Of a DNA stretch of 10,722 nucleotides, positions 1 to 5,989 are shown piece after piece. This DNA comes from Mobilicoccus sp032100225 (GTDB taxonomy: Bacteria; Actinomycetota; Actinomycetes; Actinomycetales; Dermatophilaceae): NCBI GenBank assembly GCA_032100225.1, contig DAMDJY010000123.1, forward strand, positions 1 through 10,722, in the 5' to 3' direction. Below the pieces are notes generated by a model that was given only the letters and a program-made list of their open reading frames with translations, was not told the DNA's origin and made no database searches. Position 1 is the first letter of the stretch, and every line of letters begins with the position of its first letter. The translations under genes and the position numbers were made by a program.

Positions 1-9
1 GGAACGGCG

Positions 10-1554
10 ATGAGCCGCGGACTGGTGCTGTGCGGGACGACGTCTGACGCGGGTAAGAGCCTGCTGACGGCGGGGATGTGCCGGTGGTTGGTGCGGCGCG
101 GTGTCCGGGTGGCGCCGTTCAAGAGCCAGAACATGTCGAACAACTCGATGGTGTGCCCCGACGGTGCGGAGATCGGCCGCGCCCAATGGGTGCAGGCCGT
201 CGCGGCGCGGGTGGTGCCGGAGGCGGCCATGAATCCGGTGCTGCTCAAGCCGGGCTCGGATCGACGCAGTCACGTCGTGCTCATGGGCAAGTCGTACGGC
301 GAGCTGGGCTCGGGGGAGTGGGCGACGGGACGCCAGGAGCTGGCGCGTACCGCGTTCGCCGCGTTCGAGGACCTCTCCTCCCGCTACGACGTCGTGATCG
401 CCGAGGGGGCGGGCAGCGCGGCAGAGGTCAATCTACGGGGCGGGGACTACGTCAACCTCGGCCTCGCGCGGGCCATGGACCTGCCCGTCGTCGTCGTCGG
501 CGACATCGACCGTGGGGGAGTCCTCGCCGCGATGTACGGCACGTGGGCCCTGGTCGACGAGGCCGATCGGGCACATCTGCGCGGGTGGATCGTCAACAAG
601 TTCCGCGGCGACGTGGAGCTGCTGCGCCCCGGCCTGTCGATCATTGAGGAGCGCACCGGTCTGCCTGTGTATGGCGTCGTTCCCTGGCTCGAGGACGCCT
701 GGCTCGACGGTGAGGACGCTCTCGCTCTGGGTGGGTGGTCGCGCTCGGCTGACACGTCAGGGGATTCAGCGAGCACGTTGCAGGTTGCGGTGGTTGGCTT
801 TCCGCGGTTGTCGAACGCGACGGACGTCGATGCGCTGGCGGCCGAGCCGGGTGTCGAGGTGACGATCACTCACGACCCCGGCGTCGTGGATCGCGCCGAT
901 CTCGTGGTGCTGCCGGGGAGCCGGGCCACACACCACGACCTCGGCTGGCTGCGCGACCGCGGGTTGGCGGCGCTACTCGCGGCCCGCGCGGCGCGGGGCG
1001 CTCCCATTCTCGGAATCTGCGGCGGCTACCAGATGTTCGCCCAGCGGATCAGCGACCCTCACGGCGTCGAGGCCGGTGTCGGGACCGGTGCTGGTCGCGG
1101 TGAGGCTGCTCGCGACGTGCAGCGTGATGTCGCCGGACTCGGGTTGCTGCCCACCACCGTGGTTTTTCACGAGGACAAGAGCCTCGGCACTCCGACCGGA
1201 TCGTGGCGCGGTCACGACGTGCGCGCGTACGAGATCCACCACGGCATCGCCACCCTGGACGAGAGCGTCGTCGGTTCCCACGCCCACGGCTTCGGCTCAG
1301 ACACTCCGGAACCGTTCCTCGATGGCTGGCGCTGCGGGTCGACGTTCGGGACGACGTGGCACGGAGCCTTCGAGAACGACGCGTTCCGTCGGGAGTTCCT
1401 CACCGAGGTGGCGAGGCTCGCAGGGAGTGAATACCGCCCCTCCACCACTGCACCCGGATTCGCCGCCCGCCGCGAGGCCATGATCGAACGCCTCGCCGAC
1501 GCCGTCGAAGAACACCTCGACACCGACGCGCTCCTTGCCCTCATGGGCCTCTGA
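10..1554 (+). CDS. cobQ: Cobyric acid synthase CobQ, glutamine-hydrolysing
   Basis: This enzyme amidates side-chain carboxylates b, d, e and g of adenosyl-cobyrinic acid a,c-diamide, using glutamine and ATP, in cytoplasmic cobalamin synthesis. The 514-aa protein has the family's usual two domains. An N-terminal dethiobiotin-synthetase-like ATPase domain (about 1-230) carries the P-loop GTTSDAGKS (9-17), the FKSQNMSNNS signature (37-46) and the AEGAGSAAEVNLR block (131-143). A C-terminal class I glutamine amidotransferase domain (about 255-470) has nucleophile Cys337 in GICGGYQ, YEIHHG (408-412) and the catalytic His451 in TWHGAFEND. A Gly/Ala-rich stretch at about 352-376, just after the nucleophile region, seems longer than the usual linker there. 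ATG 10 puts the P-loop in its normal place close to the N terminus; GGAA at 1-4 is a weak ribosome site. Both neighbouring stretches are non-cobalamin, so any cob partners must lie upstream of the window. Identification is secure. Confidence 0.97.
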   Translation: MSRGLVLCGTTSDAGKSLLTAGMCRWLVRRGVRVAPFKSQNMSNNSMVCPDGAEIGRAQWVQAVAARVVPEAAMNPVLLKPGSDRRSHVVLMGKSYGELGSGEWATGRQELARTAFAAFEDLSSRYDVVIAEGAGSAAEVNLRGGDYVNLGLARAMDLPVVVVGDIDRGGVLAAMYGTWALVDEADRAHLRGWIVNKFRGDVELLRPGLSIIEERTGLPVYGVVPWLEDAWLDGEDALALGGWSRSADTSGDSASTLQVAVVGFPRLSNATDVDALAAEPGVEVTITHDPGVVDRADLVVLPGSRATHHDLGWLRDRGLAALLAARAARGAPILGICGGYQMFAQRISDPHGVEAGVGTGAGRGEAARDVQRDVAGLGLLPTTVVFHEDKSLGTPTGSWRGHDVRAYEIHHGIATLDESVVGSHAHGFGSDTPEPFLDGWRCGSTFGTTWHGAFENDAFRREFLTEVARLAGSEYRPSTTAPGFAARREAMIERLADAVEEHLDTDALLALMGL

Positions 1555-1662
1555 CAACCAGCCAACCCACGACGCACTCCCCGGGTTCGCACTTCCACCC
1601 TCGGGGCCGGTCGAGGGGTGTCCAGGGCAACGGCCGTGCGGCACCTGATCTCGGGCTGGTTG
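1555..1662. repeat. Inverted repeats right after cobQ, possible terminator
   Basis: A perfect 9-bp inverted repeat, CAACCAGCC at 1555-1563 and GGCTGGTTG at 1654-1662, begins at the base after the cobQ stop. Inside it a small hairpin can form from CCCTCG (1598-1603) and CGAGGG (1612-1617) with an 8-nt loop. A competing 7-bp pair GGGCAAC/GTTGCCC (1625-1631 and 1659-1665) overlaps the right arm. No U-tract follows. The position suits transcript ending for cobQ, but in DNA this GC-rich, short repeats at this spacing can arise by chance. Confidence 0.3.
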
Positions 1663-2057
1663 CCCAGTACGAGGTGCGGCATTCTCCTCTGCGTCGACGT
1701 CGTCGCAGGGTTGACCTCGCGCTGCCCGGCGGCGCAGGTCAGAAAGGTGGTGGCCCCGGATCGCCGTCTCCCCACGGCGTAGGCGGAGCGTGACCGTCGG
1801 GCCGATTGTCGTCAGCCCGGTTTCTGCCAGGGCGGCGCCCGTATCGGCGCTGCCCGTCCGAGCGGCGCTGATCGGGCCGTCGGGTCTTTGGTCGCCGGGT
1901 GACGACTCCGACGGTGTGGTGGTCGTCGATGAGCAACGCGAGGGCGTGCTCGTACCTGCTGCTGCTCCTGCGGGGAAGGCCGTCCGTGCTCGGCGGGGTG
2001 GGCATCGCCGGCCTCCGCAGGTAGCGGTCTGCCAGTTCTCCGGGAATCGTGACCGAG
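1555..2057 (-). other. Gene-free stretch with coding-like minus-strand composition
   Basis: No complete, recognisable gene lies between the cobQ stop and the in-frame end of the HNH gene tail. On the minus strand, GC-rich third positions are still seen, but the best frame changes. Below 2058 the HNH frame is closed by TAG. From about 2060 to 1900 a second frame looks coding (peptide fragment YEHALALLIDDHHTVGVVTR) and runs open to a TGA at 1739. From about 1890 to 1710 a third frame looks coding (fragment ALAETGLTTIGPTVTLR). I recognise no family in either fragment. This fits a decayed gene tail or an accumulation of small indels, but it may simply be GC bias. A plus-strand frame from GTG 1790 is open to 2092 but has no usable ribosome site or recognisable content. 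Confidence 0.35.
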
Positions 2058-2327
2058 CTACGCGTCCGCGAGCGGCCCTGCCTCACCGATGACTGGGCCG
2101 ACCTCTCTGCTGGTGTCGATGTCGTCAGTGCCTGGCGACGCTGTGGGGTGGTCGAGAGTGCCATCAGAGACGGATGCCTCGGAGTCCACCGATGTGGGCG
2201 CGACGGTATCCCACGCGACGAACTCACGTGCCGGGTCGTTCTCGCTTCCCTCGTCGACCTGCGCATTGTTGCGGTCGAAGGCGGCGCGGAGCTCCTCGAG
2301 CTGGGGCGGGTCGGGGTCGTGGTAGTC
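2058..2327 (-). pseudogene. In-frame continuation of the HNH gene beyond an amber codon
   Basis: Reading on in the HNH frame past TAG (2328-2330) gives 89 sense codons and then TAG at 2058-2060. The peptide starts DYHDPDPPQLEELRAAFDR, which matches the expected extension of the family C terminus. It continues as an acidic, Ser/Thr/Pro-rich tail ending GEAGPLADA. Third codon positions stay strongly G/C throughout, as in the gene body. I infer that the full gene was 2058-3824 (about 588 aa) and that one substitution, for example TAC (Tyr) to TAG, interrupted it. A sequencing error or suppression of the stop are the alternatives. Confidence 0.75.
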
Positions 2328-3824
2328 CTAGGGCAGGGTTGCGTACTGCCGCCCGGTGGGGGTGGTCCACACGATCTCGCCGTCGACGCCGAGTGCGCGT
2401 GAGCTGGTCCACGTGCGTCGTGTCTTGTGGTTGTGGCCGCGGCGGTCTTTGGCGGAGACGTTGGATTCCGACGATGGGCCGCCGAGCGCGTAGTCGATGT
2501 CGTGGTCGGTATCGCACCACCGCGCGGGCCGGGTTCGACCGGGAGCACGCGTGATGCGGTCCCGGGCCAGGACCCGCTCCCGCAGTTCACCGGTGATCTC
2601 GTACCCCTTGACCGTGAGGTCACGCATGTGGCCGGTGACCGGGTCGGTGACGAGCCGCCGCCAGGTCGACCCCGCCGCGAAGGCGATGTCGCGGATGAAA
2701 GCTGCTCCGAGCCAGTGCTGCTCGTCACCGCAGGCCACCATGCCCGGCTCGTCCGAGGCGCCCAGCAGCACGCTCAACGGCACGACCACGTCAACCCGGG
2801 CCGGTGGCAGGGCGCCACCGAACCGGCTCACGTCGAAACTCGGCCCATCCGCCTGGGGTGTGGCCTCGTCAGAGGTAGGCGAGGCAGCGCCGGCCGCCTG
2901 CGCTCCCTGCGCTCCTTCGACGGCAGGAACGTCGCCGGTGCCCCGGTCGAGGAGACAGGGTTCAGACGCCGTGATCTGCCCGAAGCAGATGAGGTCGAGG
3001 GTGATGTCGGAGCGCAACTGGGCGAGGGTGCGCTGATCCCCGGTGCGCCGCAGCATGCGCGCGATGCCGTCGACGCGCTCGTGAGCGCCGGTGATGCGGG
3101 CGGCGTGGCCGCTGACCGTCAGGCAGCCGGTGCCGACCTCCGCGTCGAGGACCGTGGTCACGGTGCGGCCGCTCTGGCTGCTCTCGTGCCGCTCTGCTCG
3201 CGTGAGGATCTTGGCGAGTTGGTACCGCAGCCGCGATGGGAAGATCTGCTGTGGGACGCGCAGTCCACCGACTCCGTGGACACTCCGTGCTGGGTACGGG
3301 GCGACGAGTTTGCCGACGATGCCGTCGAGAGCCTCGGCGGGGACGGCTTCGGTCGCTCCCGCGACGTGCCAGGCTCGCTGCCACGACATCGTGCCCTCGG
3401 CCAGGGCACGCCGAATAGGTGCGGACCGCCGCTCCTCCCCGAGCGCGGTGCGCGCCCGAGCCACGCCGATCGACGGCCCCGTCGCCAAGGCGACCTCGTC
3501 CTCGATGCACGCGCGCGCCTCGGTGCGAACCAGGGTGCGCCTGCGGGAAGAGGCGCCGGGCTCCTCGGCGTCCAATCGTTCGAGTGCTTCGGCCTCACGC
3601 GCACGGGTGAGCTGTTCGATGATCGCGACCCCGCGTGCGACGAGCCAGGCCGTCAGCCGTTCGTGCAGCTCCAGCTCGGACAGCAGGTCGTCGGGAGGGA
3701 CATCGGCGAACACCTCGGCAGGCACAGCCTCGCCCACATGCCACTCGGCGGGAGGCTGCAGCAGGGCGGTCGAGTGCGGGTTTGGTGCAGCGTCCGCACT
3801 CAGCCCCACGACGTTCTGCGACAT
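2328..3824 (-). CDS. DUF222 / HNH endonuclease domain protein (13E12-repeat family), likely truncated
   Basis: A 498-aa member of the actinobacterial DUF222-plus-HNH family, abundant and often multicopy in this phylum; the cellular role is unknown and nuclease activity is inferred from the fold. The DUF222 part covers about 40-290. A Gly/Ala/Asp-rich linker follows at about 295-335. The HNH part is at about 415-470 with CDTDHDIDY (437-445), Asn455 and GHNHKTRRTW (463-472), then the usual WTTPTGRQYATLP end (486-498). The common family cysteines in the CRxPGC and LCRRHH positions are replaced here (TRAPGR at 426-431; KDRRGH at 459-464), leaving Cys437. An amber codon at 2328-2330 stops the frame exactly where many relatives continue with YDYxDPD, and the next codons read DYHDPDPP. 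Start ATG 3824 is supported by AAGGGGGT (complement of 3831-3838), 6 nt upstream. Family call is firm; whether the short product is functional is open. Confidence 0.9.
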   Translation of the reverse strand: MSQNVVGLSADAAPNPHSTALLQPPAEWHVGEAVPAEVFADVPPDDLLSELELHERLTAWLVARGVAIIEQLTRAREAEALERLDAEEPGASSRRRTLVRTEARACIEDEVALATGPSIGVARARTALGEERRSAPIRRALAEGTMSWQRAWHVAGATEAVPAEALDGIVGKLVAPYPARSVHGVGGLRVPQQIFPSRLRYQLAKILTRAERHESSQSGRTVTTVLDAEVGTGCLTVSGHAARITGAHERVDGIARMLRRTGDQRTLAQLRSDITLDLICFGQITASEPCLLDRGTGDVPAVEGAQGAQAAGAASPTSDEATPQADGPSFDVSRFGGALPPARVDVVVPLSVLLGASDEPGMVACGDEQHWLGAAFIRDIAFAAGSTWRRLVTDPVTGHMRDLTVKGYEITGELRERVLARDRITRAPGRTRPARWCDTDHDIDYALGGPSSESNVSAKDRRGHNHKTRRTWTSSRALGVDGEIVWTTPTGRQYATLP

Positions 3825-3863
3825 CGCTGCACCCCCTTGCCCTGTCGGCCGCTCCTTGCATCC

Positions 3864-3869
3864 ATTCTA
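3864..3869 (-). promoter_or_regulatory. Candidate -10 element for the HNH gene
   Basis: On the minus strand the hexamer TAGAAT fits the actinobacterial TAnnnT pattern. It would start a transcript about 33 nt upstream of ATG 3824, ahead of the AAGGGGGT ribosome site. No good -35 is visible at 16-18 nt (the sequence there reads roughly TGTCTT), so this is a weak call. Confidence 0.3.
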
Positions 3870-4191
3870 TGCCCATGAGGTCTGAAAAGACACAGGTAGC
3901 GCTCTTTGACTCGAATACACATGCGAATGATTGAGACGCCCCATGCCAGCGACGCCCGGTCCTCCTGCAGCTGTCTCGCATCGTAGAGACGGGGTCCGAC
4001 AACCCTTCAGTAGAAGTCCGGGGTCACCTCCCAAGCGCGTCGATGCGACCGAGAAACATATCCCGCGCGTGGCGTCTCCGCCCTCTCGCCGCCCTGTCTC
4101 TCCTGCTGTGTCACCGCTCCTGCCACCCGTTCTCGGCCAGGCGGCACACTGGGGTTCGTCATCGGTCCCGGCCAGGGGATCCGAGCAACGT

Positions 4192-4197
4192 GAGGAG
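4192..4197 (+). promoter_or_regulatory. Ribosome binding site fixing the start at 4205
   Basis: GAGGAG lies 7 nt before ATG 4205. It decides in favour of this start over the in-frame ATG at 4043, whose extra 54 codons encode an Arg/Leu/Ser-rich peptide unlike the acidic protein that follows. Confidence 0.75.
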
Positions 4198-4204
4198 CAG
4201 GGAC

Positions 4205-4546
4205 ATGGATCTGGAGTTCGACCCCGAGGCCGCGGCCCGTATCGAGCGCATCGTGGGTGAGGCGAATCAGAACGCGTACGACATCGTGCGTGGGATCCAG
4301 CGCCGGCTGGGGGAGGACGTCGATCCGCTCGGTCACCCGGAGGTCTCCGACGCGTTGAAGCAGGGGCTCGCACGCAACTTCGCCGCCGTGCAGATGGGGC
4401 AGGCCATCCTGCTCTGCCTCCAGACCGGCGTGCCCGTCCGTGACGTGCTCGTCATGCTCGACCTCGACGGACTCATGGCCCGGGAGACGAGCTTCGACGA
4501 CGAACTCAACTCCTTGCTGGGCAACCTCGACGACGACAACACCTGA
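4205..4546 (+). CDS. Small acidic protein of unknown function, 113 aa
   Basis: I do not recognise a family. The protein is acidic and appears almost wholly helical. An N-terminal helix (about 7-36, DPEAAARIERIVGEANQNAY onward) is followed by a short loop with GEDVDPLGHPEV (36-47). A long amphipathic-to-hydrophobic stretch (about 54-92) includes AVQMGQAILLCLQTGVPV and DVLVMLDLDGLM. The C terminus is strongly acidic (LDDDNT). There is no signal peptide, and the hydrophobic stretch is broken by polar residues, so a cytoplasmic protein is more likely than a membrane one. A good GAGGAG site and strong third-position GC support it as a real gene. It is 80 bp upstream of the deaminase-like gene on the same strand and may be cotranscribed with it. 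No function is proposed. Confidence 0.8.
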   Translation: MDLEFDPEAAARIERIVGEANQNAYDIVRGIQRRLGEDVDPLGHPEVSDALKQGLARNFAAVQMGQAILLCLQTGVPVRDVLVMLDLDGLMARETSFDDELNSLLGNLDDDNT

Positions 4547-4558
4547 GATCACCCGCCT

Positions 4559-4602
4559 CGTGGTGCGGGACCTTCGCGCCACTCACGGGCCGTGGTGCGG
4601 GA
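4559..4602. repeat. Pair of 12-bp direct repeats
   Basis: CGTGGTGCGGGA occurs at 4559-4570 and again, identical, at 4591-4602, 32 bp apart start to start. Both copies sit in the 80-bp gap between the 113-aa gene and the deaminase-like gene, just upstream of its AGGAGA ribosome site. They could be a protein-binding pair, or the trace of a small duplication. Confidence 0.5.
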
Positions 4603-4626
4603 GTAGGTGCGTCAACAGGAGACTCG

Positions 4627-5088
4627 ATGGACCAAGGCATCGCGGATTCGCTTCTGGAAGCGGCGTTGGCGGAGGCCCGCGAGGCAGTGGCAGAAGGCGG
4701 CATGCCGTTCGGTGCCGTTCTCGCCGGGGCGGATGGGGCGATCCGCGCGAGGGGACGCAACAGGCAGGCGCAGGACGGGCGGTGGTTGGCTCATGCCGAG
4801 ACCGAATGTCTCGCCGCGTACCTCACGACCCTGGAACGCCGCGAGGAGATGGACACGTCCGTCCTCGTCGCCACCGAGGCGCCCTGTCCGATGTGCGCGG
4901 GAGCCATCGCCGTGGCGGGCATCGGCCGCTGCATCGTCGGTGAGGACCACCATTGCGCCGGGGCCCTCGACGCTCTCCATGACGCGGGAATCCCCGTGAC
5001 CGTCCTCGGCCACCAGGGCTGCATCGACCTCGTCACGACCTTCCGCCGCGACCACCCCGACCGCTGTGACAGGTTCAGCGCCGGATGA
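4627..5088 (+). CDS. Cytosine/nucleoside deaminase-like zinc enzyme
   Basis: A 153-aa member of the cytidine/deoxycytidylate deaminase superfamily, which removes an amino group from a nucleobase or nucleoside by zinc-activated water. The zinc site is complete: His56 and the proton-shuttle Glu58 in LAHAETECL, and Cys87 and Cys90 in APCPMCAGAI. GGMPFGAVL (24-32) and ARGRNR (41-46) form the substrate-pocket strands. The C-terminal end (CIDLVTTFRRDHPDRCDRF) recalls that of yeast-type cytosine deaminase more than the tRNA deaminase TadA, as does IVGEDHH (103-109). A guanine- or cytosine-type salvage role is therefore likeliest, but the substrate cannot be fixed from sequence. ATG 4627 has AGGAGA (4617-4622) 4 nt upstream. 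Possibly cotranscribed with the 113-aa gene; a strong hairpin follows at 5222. Confidence 0.88.
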   Translation: MDQGIADSLLEAALAEAREAVAEGGMPFGAVLAGADGAIRARGRNRQAQDGRWLAHAETECLAAYLTTLERREEMDTSVLVATEAPCPMCAGAIAVAGIGRCIVGEDHHCAGALDALHDAGIPVTVLGHQGCIDLVTTFRRDHPDRCDRFSAG

Positions 5089-5221
5089 CGAGGAGTCGGC
5101 GCACCAGACGCAGGAAGGGAAACGGCCGGCTGGGTATCGGGGGCCTCGGTGGTGGAGACGGATCGGTTCCATCACTGCAGGCCCCTCACGCCGGGGTGGG
5201 TCCGGTGACGACACAGCTCGA

Positions 5222-5249
5222 CGCCCCTGATCAACGAGGATCAGGGGCG
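5222..5249. terminator. Perfect 11-bp hairpin, bidirectional terminator candidate
   Basis: CGCCCCTGATC (5222-5232), loop AACGAG, then GATCAGGGGCG (5239-5249). The stem is uninterrupted and lies between two convergent genes: 133 bp after the deaminase-like stop and about 40 bp beyond the end of the TIGR03085-like gene on the other strand. No U-tract follows on either strand, which is common in high-GC actinobacteria. Its position suits ending both transcripts. Confidence 0.7.
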
Positions 5250-5286
5250 CCGAGGAGTGCGTCAGGAACGCGTCTGAAGTATGGGC

Positions 5287-5900
5287 TCAGACCCCGAATT
5301 CCGTGGCCTTGAGTGCAGCGATGGCCTCGTCCGTGCCGTCGTAGCTGAGGTCGGCGACCTGGCCCCGTCCGAAGGCGAGGAGGACGAGCTCGGAGGGGGC
5401 GCCTTCGACCACGACGGTGCCTTGCTTGGTCGGGCCCTTGACGGACTGGCGGCCGTGGTCGGGGGCGCGCAGGACGACGCCGACGGGGGAGCGGCGGAAC
5501 ATCAGCTGCCCCGCCTGGCGCAGCCGAGCCCAGAGAGCCTGCTGGGCCTCGTCGGGAACGTGCCGCTTATGGTCGGGCGTGAAGTCGGCGCCGGCGCGCA
5601 GCACGTCTTCATGGTGGACGAAGAACTCGGCGAGGTTGATGGCGTCGTCGACGGCGGGCACACGCGTCGGGTTCCAGCCGGGCGGGCCTTCACGGACCAT
5701 GTCGACCAGCGCCGGCCAGTCGTTGGCGGCGTAGGTGGCCTGAACACGCTGGGTGGGGCGTCGGGGCGACGTTCACGCACCACCAGGTGTGCAGCCAGAT
5801 CGCGGGTGCTCCACGGCGAGCACAACGTGGGCGCGTCAGGGCCGACTCGGGTGAAGGTGGCGCACAGCGCCTCGCGTTCGAGTTGAGCGAGTCCAGTCAT
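5287..5900 (-). pseudogene. TIGR03085-like (maleylpyruvate isomerase/DinB-type) gene, frameshifted
   Basis: Two halves of one protein lie in different frames. The N-terminal half starts at ATG 5900 (GAGGA about 7 nt upstream) and reads MTGLAQLEREALC, GPDAPTLCSPW and TRDLAAHLVVRERRPDAP up to about 5754. It then degenerates into a Pro/Ser/Thr-rich shadow. The C-terminal half resumes in another frame at about 5751 with QRVQATYAANDWPALV. It continues through the metal-binding-type EFFVHHEDVLRAG motif, SPVGVVLR and LLAFGRG, and ends KATEFGV at 5287. The two parts together give about 203 aa. Compared with relatives as I recall them, about ten residues between RRPDA and VQ are missing, so a deletion of length 1 modulo 3 near 5751-5756 is the likely lesion. 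Family members have a DinB-like fold; their reaction is generally unassigned. A sequencing error is possible but would not explain the missing residues. Confidence 0.82.
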
Positions 5901-5935
5901 GCGCCCATCCTCACAGGCACACCCCGGACGTGCGA

Positions 5936-5967
5936 CCGGGCCGCCCCCGCGAGGGAAGGCGGCCCGG
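5936..5967 (-). terminator. Strong hairpin ending the M14 peptidase gene
   Basis: CCGGGCCGCC (5936-5945) pairs perfectly with GGCGGCCCGG (5958-5967). The stem extends by CCC/GGG (5946-5948 with 5953-5955), leaving a GCGA tetraloop and an AA bulge. On the minus strand it starts about 22 nt after the peptidase stop and ends 35 nt before the start of the TIGR03085-like gene. The two genes are therefore probably separate transcription units. No U-tract. Confidence 0.7.
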
Positions 5968-5989
5968 CCGAGTCGTCACGCGTGTGCCG

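Larger units (their letters stand above)
3825..4204. other. Divergent intergenic region between HNH gene and 113-aa gene
   Basis: About 380 bp without a convincing gene. Open frames here have poor codon composition and no ribosome sites. The part at about 3860-3935 is clearly AT-richer than its surroundings, as expected for promoters. It holds the candidate -10 for the HNH gene and a direct repeat of CGAAT (3912-3916 and 3924-3928, 12-bp period). A 5-bp inverted repeat GTCTC/GAGAC (3974-3978 and 3987-3991) lies further right. No clear plus-strand promoter for the gene at 4205 could be picked out. Confidence 0.5.

Noticed and set aside
2427..3878. Plus-strand open frame of 483 codons over the HNH gene
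   Set aside because: The minus-strand DUF222/HNH protein has clear family motifs over the same bases; the plus-strand version has none.
3905..3934. LexA/SOS box or plus-strand promoter around TTTGACTCGAATACAC
   Set aside because: The CGAAT half-sites are direct, not inverted, so they do not fit the CGAAC-N4-GTTCG palindrome. TTTGAC has no matching -10 at 16-18 nt.
5085..5312. Small plus-strand frame overlapping the deaminase stop
   Set aside because: It runs straight through the perfect terminator hairpin at 5222-5249, is rich in Arg, Gly and Ser, and overlaps the end of the opposite-strand TIGR03085-like gene.
5287..5700. A separate 137-aa gene starting at ATG 5700
   Set aside because: This Met is internal to the TIGR03085-like protein: homologous sequence continues upstream in the same frame to about 5751, and there is no ribosome site. 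It is the second half of a broken gene.
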